NCBI RefSeq assembly: GCF_029894425.1
Contig: NZ_JARXYJ010000001.1
Span: forward strand, 2,604,001 to 2,668,000
DNA: 64,000 nt
DNA from: Streptomyces sp. SAI-127
GTDB taxonomy: Bacteria > Actinomycetota > Actinomycetes > Streptomycetales > Streptomycetaceae
Direction: 5' to 3'
Below are positions 8,629 to 17,650 of the stretch, one piece after another (position 1 is the stretch's first letter; the number at the start of each line of letters is the position of its first letter). Made by a program: the position numbers and the translations under genes. The notes beneath the pieces were generated by a model that saw only the letters and a list, made by a program, of their open reading frames with translations, did not search any database and was not told the origin of the DNA.

Positions 8629-8824
8629 ATCTTCCCCCTACTCCCCGGGCAACTCCGGGAGTACGTGTATGCCCCATTTGTTCGGCCCAGGACGATCCTG
8701 TGATCGCCCTGTGGCACTGGTCGATCGGTAAGAGGGACGTAAGTCATAGGTGGTTCCATCACTTTCGTGGACACTCGAGGCCAAGGCGCCCCACGCGGCG
8801 CGGGACACCTGAAAGAGTCGTTCC

Positions 8825-10951
8825 ATGCAGGTCTGGCCTGGAGAGGCGTATCCACTCGGTGCCACGTACGACGGCGCCGGCACCAACTTCGCGGTCTTCA
8901 CCGAAGCCGCGGACCGAGTAGAGCTGTGTCTGTTGCACGACGACGGCTCGGAAACGGCGGTGGAACTGCGCGAAAGCGACGCGTTCGTCCGGCATGCGTA
9001 CCTGCCCGGCGTGATGCCCGGGCAGCGCTACGGCTTCCGCGCGCACGGGCCGTACGCACCCGAGCGCGGCCTGCGCTGCAACTCGTCGAAGCTGCTGCTC
9101 GACCCGTACGCGCGCGCGATCAGCGGTTCCATCCGCTGGGGCGAGGAGGTGTACGGCTATCACTTCGACTCGCCCGACAAGCGCAACGATCTCGACTCGG
9201 CGCCGCACACCATGACGTCGGTCGTGGTCAACCCGTACTTCGACTGGGGCGACGACCGGCGGCCCCGGATCGGGTACCACGAGACGGTGATCTACGAGGC
9301 GCACGTCAAGGGCCTCACCATGCGCCACCCGGGGCTGCCGGAGGAGCTGCGCGGCACCTACGCCGCCCTCGCGCACCCCGCGATCATCGAGCACCTGGTG
9401 GAGCTCGGCGTCACCACCCTGGAGCTGATGCCCGTCCACCAGTTCGTGAACGACCACCGCCTGGTCGACATGGGCCTGAACAATTACTGGGGCTACAACA
9501 CCATCGGTTTCTTCGCCCCGCACAACGCGTACGCCTCCTGGGGCGACCGCGGCCAGCAGGTCCTGGAGTTCAAGTCTGCGGTCAGGGCGCTGCACGAAGC
9601 CGGCATCGAGGTCATTCTGGATGTCGTCTACAACCACACCGCCGAGGGCAACCATCTGGGCCCGACGCTGTCCTTCAAGGGCCTCGACAACCCGCAGTAC
9701 TACCGCCTGACCGACGACCAGCGGTACTACATGGACACCACGGGCACCGGGAACTCGCTGCTCATGCGGTCCCCGCACGTACTCCAGCTGATCATGGACT
9801 CGCTGCGGTACTGGGTGACCGAGATGCATGTCGACGGCTTCCGCTTCGACCTCGCGGCGACCCTGGCCCGGCAGTTCCACGAGGTGGACCGGCTGTCGTC
9901 GTTCTTCGACCTGGTGCAGCAGGACCCGGTGGTCTCCCAGGTGAAGCTGATCGCCGAACCGTGGGACGTCGGCGAGGGCGGCTACCAGGTGGGGAACTTC
10001 CCGCCGCTGTGGACCGAGTGGAACGGCAAGTACCGCGACACCGTGCGTGACCTGTGGCGGGGCGAGCCGCGCGCGCTGGCGGAGTTCGCGTCCCGGCTGA
10101 CCGGTTCCTCCGACCTCTACCAGGACGACGGAAGGCGTCCGCTGGCCTCCATCAACTTCGTGACCTGCCACGACGGGTTCACCCTGCACGACCTCGTCTC
10201 GTACAACGACAAGCACAACGAGGCCAACGGAGAGGGCAACCGCGACGGCGAGAGCCACAACCGGTCCTGGAACTGCGGGGCCGAGGGCGAGACGAACGAT
10301 CCTGCGGTGCGGGAGCTGCGCGCCCGGCAGATGCGCAACTTCATCGCCACGCTGATGCTGTCCCAGGGCGTGCCGATGATCAGCCACGGCGACGAGGTCG
10401 CGCGCACGCAGCGCGGCAACAACAACGCCTACTGCCAGGACAGCGAGCTGGCCTGGGTGGGATGGCCCGAATCCGCCGGCGAAACGGGGCTCGGCGCCGA
10501 ACTGCTGGCCTTCACGCGCGCGATGGTGTGGCTGCGCAAGGACCACCCGGTCTTCCGCCGTCGCCGCTTCTTCCACGGGCGGCCCGTGGAGGGCACCCAC
10601 GACGAGCTGTCGGACATCGCCTGGTTCACACCCGAGGGCAAGGAGATGACCCAGCGGGACTGGGACCGCGCGCAGGCCTCGGCACTGACGGCCTTCCTCA
10701 ACGGCAACGCGATCTCCGAGCCCGGCCCCCGTGGGGAGCGGATCACCGACGACTCGTTCCTGCTGATGTTCAACGCCTCGCCCAAGGCGCTGGACTTCGT
10801 GGTTCCCGTCAACCACGGCCGGCAGTGGCAGGTCGTGGTCGACACCGGCCGCCCGGACGGGGTGCCGCCGGGCACGGGGGTGAAGGTGCAGGCCGGGGAC
10901 CGGCTGACCCTGGTGGACCGCAGCATGATGGTGCTGCAACGGCCCGTCTAG
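8825..10951 (+). CDS. glgX: Glycogen debranching enzyme GlgX/TreX
   Basis: Cytoplasmic isoamylase-type debranching enzyme, 708 residues, hydrolysing alpha-1,6 branches of glycogen to release maltooligosaccharides. An N-terminal CBM48 domain (residues 1 to about 130, GTNFAVFTEAADRVELCL) precedes the GH13 barrel. Catalytic residues are visible: nucleophile Asp in DGFRFDLA, acid Glu in LIAEPWD, and the third Asp in TCHDGFT. A C-terminal beta domain follows. GAAAGAG lies ahead of the ATG. The next gene is treY, so it supplies linear chains to the TreY/TreZ trehalose route (hence the name TreX). The 192-base gap to treY suggests separate or attenuated expression. Confidence 0.95.
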   Translation: MQVWPGEAYPLGATYDGAGTNFAVFTEAADRVELCLLHDDGSETAVELRESDAFVRHAYLPGVMPGQRYGFRAHGPYAPERGLRCNSSKLLLDPYARAISGSIRWGEEVYGYHFDSPDKRNDLDSAPHTMTSVVVNPYFDWGDDRRPRIGYHETVIYEAHVKGLTMRHPGLPEELRGTYAALAHPAIIEHLVELGVTTLELMPVHQFVNDHRLVDMGLNNYWGYNTIGFFAPHNAYASWGDRGQQVLEFKSAVRALHEAGIEVILDVVYNHTAEGNHLGPTLSFKGLDNPQYYRLTDDQRYYMDTTGTGNSLLMRSPHVLQLIMDSLRYWVTEMHVDGFRFDLAATLARQFHEVDRLSSFFDLVQQDPVVSQVKLIAEPWDVGEGGYQVGNFPPLWTEWNGKYRDTVRDLWRGEPRALAEFASRLTGSSDLYQDDGRRPLASINFVTCHDGFTLHDLVSYNDKHNEANGEGNRDGESHNRSWNCGAEGETNDPAVRELRARQMRNFIATLMLSQGVPMISHGDEVARTQRGNNNAYCQDSELAWVGWPESAGETGLGAELLAFTRAMVWLRKDHPVFRRRRFFHGRPVEGTHDELSDIAWFTPEGKEMTQRDWDRAQASALTAFLNGNAISEPGPRGERITDDSFLLMFNASPKALDFVVPVNHGRQWQVVVDTGRPDGVPPGTGVKVQAGDRLTLVDRSMMVLQRPV

Positions 10952-11143
10952 CAGGGTGTGTTCGCGTGCCGGTGAACGGGTACGCGCGTGTGGGGAGCGT
11001 TTGCGGCGCGTCCGGGGTACGAGGCCGGATGCGCCGTCGGCGTGGGGACAGGACCGTACCGTCGTGCCGGTGCGACGTCCGCGTCCCGCACACATGGAGC
11101 ACGAGATGACACGAAAGGCGGCAGGGCGGGTACGTAGGTCTGC

Positions 11144-13498
11144 ATGACATCTGAGCGACCCGACCCGTCGGTGCCGACGGCCACGTACCGGCTGCAGCTG
11201 CAGCCCGAGTTCCCGTTCGCGGCAGCGGCGGCGGCCGTGCCGTACGTGGCCTCGCTCGGCGTCTCGCACCTGCACCTGTCCCCCGTCCTGGAGTCCGTCC
11301 CCGGTTCGACGCACGGTTATGACGTCGTGGACCACGCGCGCGTGCGCGGGGAACTGGGCGGCGAGGACGGGCTGCGGACGCTGTCGCGCACCGCGCGGGA
11401 ACACGGGCTCGGTCTGGTGATGGACATCGTGCCGAACCACATGGCGATGGCCCCGCGCCACAACCACGCCCTGTGGGAGGTGCTGCGGGAGGGCCCGAAG
11501 TCGTCGTACGCGCGATGGTTCGACATCGACTGGGAGGCACAGGGCGGTCAGCTGCTGCTGCCGGTGCTGGGACACCCGGTGGGCGCGGAGCTCGGCAACC
11601 TCACGGTGGACGGCGGGGTACTGCGCTACTACGACCACGTGTTCCCGCTCCGCGAGGGCACCGAGGAACTCCCGCTGCCCCAGCTCCTGGACGCGCAGTG
11701 GTACCGCCCGGTCTGGTGGCGGCTGGCCCGTACGGAGCTCAACTACCGGCGTTTCTTCAGCATCTCGGAGCTGATCGGCGTGCGGGTCGAGGATCCGGAG
11801 GTCTTCGAGGCCACCCACGCCAAGATCCTCCAGCTGCTGCACGAGGGAGTGGTCGACGGGCTGCGGGTCGACCACCCCGACGGCCTCGCCGACCCCGACA
11901 CCTACCTGCAGCGGCTGCACGAGGCGACCGGCGGCCGCTGGACGGTCGTGGAGAAGATCCTGGCGGACGGGGAGCGGCTGCCAGCCTCCTGGCCGATGGC
12001 GGGGACCACGGGCTACGACGCCCTGCGGCACATCGACGGGCTGTTCACGGACCCGGCGGGGTTCGGGGAACTCCTCGGCCAGTACCGGCGGTTCGCGGCC
12101 CCGCAGACCGACCGCGGCGGCGACTGGGCCGCGACGGCACGGCGGGCGGCGTACAAGGTGATCACACACGAGCTGGCCGCCGAGACCGACCGGCTGACCC
12201 GGGTGGCGACACGCGTGTGTGCCGCGTCCCCGGAACCCGCGCTGCGCGACCGCGCGCCCTGGGCGCTGCGCACCGCGCTCCAGGAACTCCTGGTGCGGAT
12301 GGAGGTCTACCGGCCCTACGGCTCCTCGGACGCCGCCGCCGTCGTCACCGAGGAGGCCGCGGCCGAGGCCCGGGCGGCCTTCGTGATCCCCGAGGAGGCG
12401 GGCGCCGTCGACGTCGTACGTGATCTGGTGCTGGGGCGGGCCGGTGACGGGCCGGACCATGTGGAGTTCCGGACCCGGTTCGCGCAGACGGCCTCCGCGC
12501 TGCGGGCCAAGTCCGTGGAGGACACGGCGTTCTACCGGTACGTGCCGCTGCTGTCGGCGACCGAGGTGGGCGGGAATCCCGGGAGCCCGGCGGTCTCGCC
12601 CGAGGAGTTCCACGCCTACTGCACGCGCGTGCAGCGCGACTGGCCACTGACGGGGACCGTGGTGTCGACGCACGACACCAAGCGCAGTGCCGACGTGCGT
12701 GCGGCCCTGGCCGTCCTCACCGAGTGCCCCGAGTGGTGGGCGGACACGCTGGCCGAGGTGACCCGCACCGGCGACGGCGTGCCGGACGCACAGCTGGCGT
12801 GGGCCGCCTGGCAGACGGTGTTCGGGCTCGGCCCCGCGGCCCCGGAGCGGGTCCGGGAGGCGCTGTTGAAGCATGTGCGCGAGGCGGGGCTGTACACGAG
12901 CTGGACGGAGCAGGAGCCGGCTTACGAGGAGGCGGTGGCGGCGTTCGTCGCGGCGGGGCCGTGCGGGCCGCAGGGCGACGTGGTGGCCGGGCTGCGGAGC
13001 CGTCTGGAGGCGCACATCCGGGCGAACGTGCTGGGCACGGCCCTGGTGCAGCTGACGATGCCCGGGGTACCCGACGTGTACCAGGGCACGGAGGGCACGT
13101 ACCTGGCGCTGGTGGACCCGGACAACCGGCGGCCCGTGCGGTTCCCGCCGGAGGACTCCGGCGACAAGGGCGCGCTCACGGCTGCGGCGCTGCGGCTGCG
13201 CAGACGCCGGCCGGATGTCTTCGGTGACGAGGCGACGTACACGCCGCTGGTCGCGGAGGGGCCCTCGGCGGCGCACTGCACGGCGTTCGTGCGTTCCGGG
13301 GAGGTGGTCACCGCGGTGACCCGGCTGTCGCTGCGGCTGGCGGAGGCGGGCGGCTGGCGGGAGACGGTGCTGCCGCTGCCGCCGGGCGTGTGGAGCGATG
13401 TGCTGGTACCGGAGCGGGAGTTCTCCGGGCACGCGCGCGTGGCGGAGCTCTTGGGCGAATCGCCGGTGGCGCTGCTGGAGCGGGTCGCCACGGACTGA
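11144..13498 (+). CDS. treY: Malto-oligosyltrehalose synthase
   Basis: Cytoplasmic GH13 enzyme of 784 residues that turns the reducing end of a maltooligosaccharide into a terminal trehalose unit by an intramolecular 1,4 to 1,1 shift. Family hallmarks: the N-terminal ATYRLQL, SPVLESVPGSTHGYDVVD, the nucleophile in GLRVDHPDGLADP, Glu in WTVVEKIL, and Asp in STHDTKRS. Length is close to the usual 720-820 residues. It lies downstream of glgX on the same strand; its partner treZ is 4.1 kb further on, separated by peptidase and FHA genes, whereas the two are often adjacent in other bacteria. Confidence 0.95.
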   Translation: MTSERPDPSVPTATYRLQLQPEFPFAAAAAAVPYVASLGVSHLHLSPVLESVPGSTHGYDVVDHARVRGELGGEDGLRTLSRTAREHGLGLVMDIVPNHMAMAPRHNHALWEVLREGPKSSYARWFDIDWEAQGGQLLLPVLGHPVGAELGNLTVDGGVLRYYDHVFPLREGTEELPLPQLLDAQWYRPVWWRLARTELNYRRFFSISELIGVRVEDPEVFEATHAKILQLLHEGVVDGLRVDHPDGLADPDTYLQRLHEATGGRWTVVEKILADGERLPASWPMAGTTGYDALRHIDGLFTDPAGFGELLGQYRRFAAPQTDRGGDWAATARRAAYKVITHELAAETDRLTRVATRVCAASPEPALRDRAPWALRTALQELLVRMEVYRPYGSSDAAAVVTEEAAAEARAAFVIPEEAGAVDVVRDLVLGRAGDGPDHVEFRTRFAQTASALRAKSVEDTAFYRYVPLLSATEVGGNPGSPAVSPEEFHAYCTRVQRDWPLTGTVVSTHDTKRSADVRAALAVLTECPEWWADTLAEVTRTGDGVPDAQLAWAAWQTVFGLGPAAPERVREALLKHVREAGLYTSWTEQEPAYEEAVAAFVAAGPCGPQGDVVAGLRSRLEAHIRANVLGTALVQLTMPGVPDVYQGTEGTYLALVDPDNRRPVRFPPEDSGDKGALTAAALRLRRRRPDVFGDEATYTPLVAEGPSAAHCTAFVRSGEVVTAVTRLSLRLAEAGGWRETVLPLPPGVWSDVLVPEREFSGHARVAELLGESPVALLERVATD

Positions 13499-13704
13499 CC
13501 AGGTCAGGGTGGGTGCGGCCGGTGCGGCCAGGCCTTCTGTCACTGCGGGCCGGGGGGCGCGGGCGACCCCGTCGGCACATACGGCTCTGCCGGTTGCCGG
13601 TAAATGCATCTGGGCGCCCCCTGGAGCCTCCCCCACCGCGTGCTTGACAGCTCAACCGGACCGTGGGGTACTGCGAACTGCGAGGCCGGTCGGACATATC
13701 GGGG

Positions 13705-14955
13705 GTGAGTCTCCTGCCGGAGCTGCGCTACCCCACGGTGACCGAACTGGTTTTTTCCGCGAGGGCGTTGGCCGCACAGCGCCCCGACGTCTGCCGACTG
13801 AGGCAGGTGGGTGTCTCGCGAGCGGGCAGGCCCCTCCATGTGCTGTCGATCGGCCATGCCCGGCGGGCCGTCCTGGTGGTCGCGGGCGCCCACTCCAACG
13901 AACCGACCGGCGGCCCCGCGGCCCTGGCCGTGGCCGCACGGGTACTGGCCGAGCGGGAGTTGAGGTCGGGAACGTCCTGGCACTTCCTGCTGTGCGCCGA
14001 TCCGGACGGCGCGAGTCTCCATGTCACCCCGGCTCCGCGCAGCCTCTTCGAGTACCACCTCGGCTTCTTCCGGCCCGCCGGAGAGGAGCAGCCGGAGTGG
14101 GCGCCCGCGATGCTGCCGCCCGATCGGCTGCCGCCCGAGACCCGCGCCCTGACGGGGCTGATCGACGAACTGCGCCCCTACCTCCAGGTGACCCTGCACG
14201 GCACCGATCTGGGCGGCAGCTGGGTGCAGCTGACGAAGGACGTGCCGGGACTCTCCGAGCCGTTCTCGAAGTCCGCGGCGGAGTTGCACATCCCGGTGGA
14301 GACCGGTGCGTCGGACGCGGCGGGCTGGCCGGCGTCCGGGCCCGGGGTGCATGTGATGCCGGCGCCGGGCGCGGGGGCGGCGTACCCGAGCATGCCGGAC
14401 GACGCGCGGCGCAGCACCTGGTACCACGCGCACCGGTACGGCGGTCTGACCGCGGTGGTCGAGGTGCCGATGTGGGCGAGCGACCTGGTGGACGATCCGG
14501 CGCCGCATCCGGCGCCGGCGGCGGCGATGGGACGGCTGGCGGGCCGGCTGCTGCGCCAGTCGCGGGCGGTGGACCGGGTGCTGGCGGATGCGCTGCCGCG
14601 CCTGGAGGGCGCCGACGGGCCGCTGCTGCGGGCCGCCACCTGGAGCCTGGAACTGGTTCCGGGACTGGCCGCGGACTGGATCCACACCCGGCCCGTCGAT
14701 GACACGAGGGCGTACATCGGCAGTGTGGACGCGTTCTCCCGCCGGCTGCCGCTGCGGGCGGCGGCCATGCTGCTGCGGGTCCTTCGGGAGGCCGACGACC
14801 ACACGGCACCGCGTCTCGAACAGCTCGTCAAGGCCTGGAGCGACGCCTTCGCGGACCGTTTCCGGGCCCGCTGGGTGCCGTTGGAGCACCAGGTGGAGCA
14901 CCAGGCCCGCACGGTCGTGGCGGTGGCGCTGCACGCGCGCGTGCGGGCGGACTGA
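13705..14955 (+). CDS. M14 family zinc carboxypeptidase (first paralogue)
   Basis: Zinc carboxypeptidase-like hydrolase, about 416 residues. The zinc-binding HxxE is His-Ser-Asn-Glu in GAHSNEPTGG, the third ligand is His in VTLHGTDLGG, and the probable general base Glu lies in TAVVEVPMW. There is no signal peptide, so it is probably cytoplasmic. It is paralogous along its length to the gene at 15427-16788 (shared LRYPTV, GxHxNEPxGG, STWYHxHRxG). The start is uncertain: GTG 13705 fits the alignment with the paralogue, GTG 13663 is in frame but lacks a site, and a CTG at 13714 follows GGGGGTGAG and aligns with the paralogue's CTG. The substrate could be a peptide or an amidated cell-wall precursor. 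Confidence 0.8.
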   Translation: MSLLPELRYPTVTELVFSARALAAQRPDVCRLRQVGVSRAGRPLHVLSIGHARRAVLVVAGAHSNEPTGGPAALAVAARVLAERELRSGTSWHFLLCADPDGASLHVTPAPRSLFEYHLGFFRPAGEEQPEWAPAMLPPDRLPPETRALTGLIDELRPYLQVTLHGTDLGGSWVQLTKDVPGLSEPFSKSAAELHIPVETGASDAAGWPASGPGVHVMPAPGAGAAYPSMPDDARRSTWYHAHRYGGLTAVVEVPMWASDLVDDPAPHPAPAAAMGRLAGRLLRQSRAVDRVLADALPRLEGADGPLLRAATWSLELVPGLAADWIHTRPVDDTRAYIGSVDAFSRRLPLRAAAMLLRVLREADDHTAPRLEQLVKAWSDAFADRFRARWVPLEHQVEHQARTVVAVALHARVRAD

Positions 14956-15004
14956 GCCGGCGTCGCTCCACGCGTGTGTGCGTCACCGCGCCACGCGTCA
15001 CGTG

Positions 15005-15430
15005 TCAGCTCTCCAGTGCGAAGACCGCCCCGGTCCGCGCCGCCATCACACATCCGTTCGAGAAGGTCTGCCGGTACTCGACCGGTCGGCCGTTCCACTC
15101 CCCGCTGGCCTGGGCAGTGACCGGCGCGTAGAGCATCGTGCAGTAGACGCCCGCGGCCGCCGGAAGTGAGCCGATGTCGCCGTCGGCGGCGGCGAGTTGG
15201 GCGCAGGCCTCGGCCGCCCGGCCATGGCCCTGGGGCGGGTCGCACAGCAGGAGGGTGCCGCGGGTGTCGCCGGAGCGGCCGTCGCCCCTGGTCACCGTGA
15301 GGAAGAGGTGGTCTCCGGTGGAGGACCCGGCCGGCGCGGGCGCCGCGGCGGCGAGGAGCAGGACGGCCGCCACCGTCAGACCCGCGCATGCCGCTCGCCG
15401 TACCGCCGTCGCTGTGATCGTGTACGTCAT
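15005..15430 (-). CDS. Subtilisin inhibitor-like protein (SSI family, I16)
   Basis: Secreted serine protease inhibitor of 141 residues. A signal peptide (about residues 1-35, ending near APAPAG) precedes an SSI domain with the family landmarks: two Cys pairs (LLLCDPP with ACAQL, YCTM with SNGCVM), the reactive-site loop YCTMLYAPV and the C-terminal VFALES. By alignment with SSI the P1 residue is Met and P1' is Leu, which suggests inhibition of subtilisin-like proteases. Its ATG overlaps the TGA of the M14 peptidase gene in an ATGA junction (15427-15430), so the two are translationally coupled. Streptomyces SSIs usually restrain the producer's own extracellular subtilases and transglutaminase maturation. 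Confidence 0.88.
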   Translation of the reverse strand: MTYTITATAVRRAACAGLTVAAVLLLAAAAPAPAGSSTGDHLFLTVTRGDGRSGDTRGTLLLCDPPQGHGRAAEACAQLAAADGDIGSLPAAAGVYCTMLYAPVTAQASGEWNGRPVEYRQTFSNGCVMAARTGAVFALES

Positions 15431-16788
15431 TCCCGATGCATCGGCACGGCGGCCTCGGAACCCCAGCCCGGCTCACCCGAACGGGAGCGTGCGGGCGCGC
15501 GCCGCGCGGCGAGTTCGAAGGCGGCGAGCACCACCCGCGACTGGTACTCGATCTGGCGCGGGACCGGGATCCAGCGCGCCCCGCCGTCGCGGTAGTCGGC
15601 GCACCAGAGGTCGATGAGCCGGTCCAGCTCCGGCAGGGCGCCGGCCGGGTCGGCGCCCGCGCGGCTCACGAGCTGGTGCAGGAGCCCGGCCGTGCGCAGG
15701 GCCAGGCGCCGTCCGGCGATGCGCAGCGCGGCCAGGTGGCCGGTGCTCAGCGGGGGCAGCGGGCGGCCGCCGTCGGCGACGTCGGGGTCCCACGCGTCGG
15801 CGAGTCCGGGGCCGACCAGTAAATAGTCCTCGACCGGGGCGAGCAGGCGGGCCGCGTCCGGGGCGTCCGACACCTGCGGGCGGATCCGCGCCAGGACGTC
15901 CTCCAGGAGCAGCGCGTCGCGGCGCAGCGTGTGGCTGACGGTGCGCAGCACGGCGGCCTCGTCGGCGGGTGTGCTGCCGTCCTCGACGGCGGCCACGCCC
16001 CACATGGGCGCCTCGACGACCGCGGTCACGGTGCCGTGCCGGTGCGGGTGGTACCAGGTCGACTCGACGGCGGCCTCGGTGATGGCGGCGGCCAGGTCGC
16101 CGCGGCGGGGCGGCGGGATCCGGTAGACGGCGGGGCCGAGACACGGCCAGTACAGGGTGTCGTACGGGCCGAACTCGCGGGGGATGCGCAGCCGGGCCGC
16201 CGCGTGGGCGACGCGCCGGGCGAGGCCGGGCAGGTCGCGGGTGAGTTCGACGAAGCCGCCGCCGACGTCGACGCCGTGCAGGGAGCACTGGAGGAAGGGC
16301 CGCAGTTCGTCCTGGAGGGCGAGGAGGGTGCGGGTCTCCGGAAGCGCGGCGGCCTCCGCGCCGTCGGGCAGCCATTCCGGCTGTTCGCCGAAGCCGGGGC
16401 GGAAGAAGTTCCGGAAGTAGCGGTCGAGGGAGTACGGACCGCGCAGCCAGCCCTCGTTGCGGCGCAGGCCGTCGGGGTCGAGGCAGAGCAGGAGGTTCCA
16501 GGTGGCGTCGGCCTCGACGGTGAGCCGGGGGTCGGCCAGGGCCTGCTCGGCCAGCCTGAGGACGGTCCCGCCGCCCACGGGCTCGTTGGCGTGCGGCCCG
16601 GCGACGACGAGGGCCTGGCGGCTGCCGTGGCCGACGGAGAGCAGCCACAGGGGGTTGCCCGCGCGGGAGGTGCCGGCGCGGCGCAGTCGGGCGTCTGCGG
16701 GGTGGCGGGCGACGAGCGCTGCGGCCCGTGCACCGAGCTCGTCGACGGTCGGGTAGCGGAGGAGGGGCGGCAGGGCACACCTCCACAA
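15427..16788 (-). CDS. M14 family zinc carboxypeptidase (second paralogue)
   Basis: Zinc carboxypeptidase-like hydrolase, up to 453 residues, paralogous to the gene at 13705. Zinc ligands are in GPHANEPVGG and CSLHGVDVGG, with the probable catalytic Glu in TAVVEAPMW. No signal peptide is visible. The TTG at 16788 has no site in front; a CTG ten bases downstream is preceded by GGAGG and gives a protein starting LPPLLRYPTV, so the true start may be CTG. The gene holds a rare TTA leucine codon at 15820-15822, which implies dependence on the developmental tRNA bldA. Its stop overlaps the SSI start, so peptidase and inhibitor are made from one transcript. Confidence 0.82.
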   Translation of the reverse strand: MWRCALPPLLRYPTVDELGARAAALVARHPADARLRRAGTSRAGNPLWLLSVGHGSRQALVVAGPHANEPVGGGTVLRLAEQALADPRLTVEADATWNLLLCLDPDGLRRNEGWLRGPYSLDRYFRNFFRPGFGEQPEWLPDGAEAAALPETRTLLALQDELRPFLQCSLHGVDVGGGFVELTRDLPGLARRVAHAAARLRIPREFGPYDTLYWPCLGPAVYRIPPPRRGDLAAAITEAAVESTWYHPHRHGTVTAVVEAPMWGVAAVEDGSTPADEAAVLRTVSHTLRRDALLLEDVLARIRPQVSDAPDAARLLAPVEDYLLVGPGLADAWDPDVADGGRPLPPLSTGHLAALRIAGRRLALRTAGLLHQLVSRAGADPAGALPELDRLIDLWCADYRDGGARWIPVPRQIEYQSRVVLAAFELAARRAPARSRSGEPGWGSEAAVPMHRE

Positions 16789-16926
16789 TGTGGTGCCGTC
16801 GGTTCACCTGGTGTGCATGGTGTACGCACAGTCAGTCACGAGTTCAGGGGTACGTCAACACCGCGCGACGGACGGGGTTTTGGGCCGCGACGGCACGTAA
16901 ATCCCAGGCCAGAGGTGAGGTTGGGC

Positions 16927-17478
16927 TCAGTTGACCGCGAGCCGGAAGGCCATCCGGCCGAACCCCACCTGATCGCCCTCACGGACGACGGCGGCGCCGA
17001 TGACCCGCCGGCCGTTGACCGTGGTGCCGTTGGTGGATCCGAGATCCCGCAGGACCCACATGCCTCCCTGACGGCTGAGTTCGGCATGGACCCGGGAGAC
17101 CGTCTCGTGGGTCAGCCGCAGGCCGTTCGCCGGATCGCGGCCTATGCGCAGCGCGTGGCCGCTGCCGGGGTGCGGCAGCAGCAGCTTGGGCAGGCGCTCG
17201 GCCTGCCACGCCCTGCGCAGCCGTACGGTGAAGCCGGAGACGGCCTCGACAGTGCCGAACACCAGTCGGGAGACCCGGCTCTCCTGGGGCAGGTCCGCGG
17301 TGAGCGCGGCGAGTTCGTCGGACCGGCGCGCGATGAGGGCCAGCTCCATGCGGCGCACGAACGTGTCGTGCGACAGACGGCCCATGGCGACGCCGTCACG
17401 GAGCACCTTCAGCACCTGGTCGCGCTCCGCGTCGGACAGCCGCGCGGGGTACGTGTTGAACTCGAAGGACGACGTCAC
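16927..17478 (-). CDS. DUF1707 and FHA domain protein
   Basis: Cytoplasmic 183-residue protein. Residues about 8-60 form a DUF1707 domain (ARLSDAERDQVLKVLRDG, MGRLSHDTFVRRMELAL), a short helical domain common in actinobacteria. Residues about 100-183 form a forkhead-associated domain with the phosphothreonine-binding pattern (RIGRDPANGLRL, VSRVHAEL, LRDLGSTNGTTVNGR). It therefore probably binds Ser/Thr-phosphorylated proteins. GTG at 17478 was chosen because the protein (MTSSFEFNTYPARLSD) starts at the DUF1707 domain and a promoter lies so close upstream that the mRNA would be leaderless. The longer reading from 17580 gives an unlikely Cys-rich extension. Confidence 0.85.
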   Translation of the reverse strand: MTSSFEFNTYPARLSDAERDQVLKVLRDGVAMGRLSHDTFVRRMELALIARRSDELAALTADLPQESRVSRLVFGTVEAVSGFTVRLRRAWQAERLPKLLLPHPGSGHALRIGRDPANGLRLTHETVSRVHAELSRQGGMWVLRDLGSTNGTTVNGRRVIGAAVVREGDQVGFGRMAFRLAVN

Positions 17479-17485
17479 GTTGGTG

Positions 17486-17514
17486 ATTGTCGGGCAGCGA
17501 ACCCCGGGTGTCCA
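17486..17514 (-). promoter_or_regulatory. Housekeeping-type promoter of the FHA gene, leaderless
   Basis: On the minus strand TGGACA (17509-17514) and GACAAT (17486-17491) are separated by exactly 17 bases. Only seven bases separate the -10 from the GTG start, and there is no Shine-Dalgarno sequence. Transcription would begin at or beside the start codon, giving a leaderless mRNA, which is frequent in Streptomyces. Confidence 0.6.
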
Positions 17515-17650
17515 GAAAACGAGACAACGCCCGCCGCACGCGCGTAGCTGACGACACCTGCCGCAAAGCGGAGGATACAAAGGCGGATTGATCTCGTTTG
17601 ACGCACCATGGACGGGCTACATCACGGTGAGCAGACGAAGGGGACCGTCC

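Noticed and set aside
8759..13636. Very long minus-strand open frame of 1625 codons
   Set aside because: It is antisense to glgX and treY, which have full family motifs. High G+C makes stop codons rare in shadow frames; the translation is Arg/Pro/His-rich without domains.
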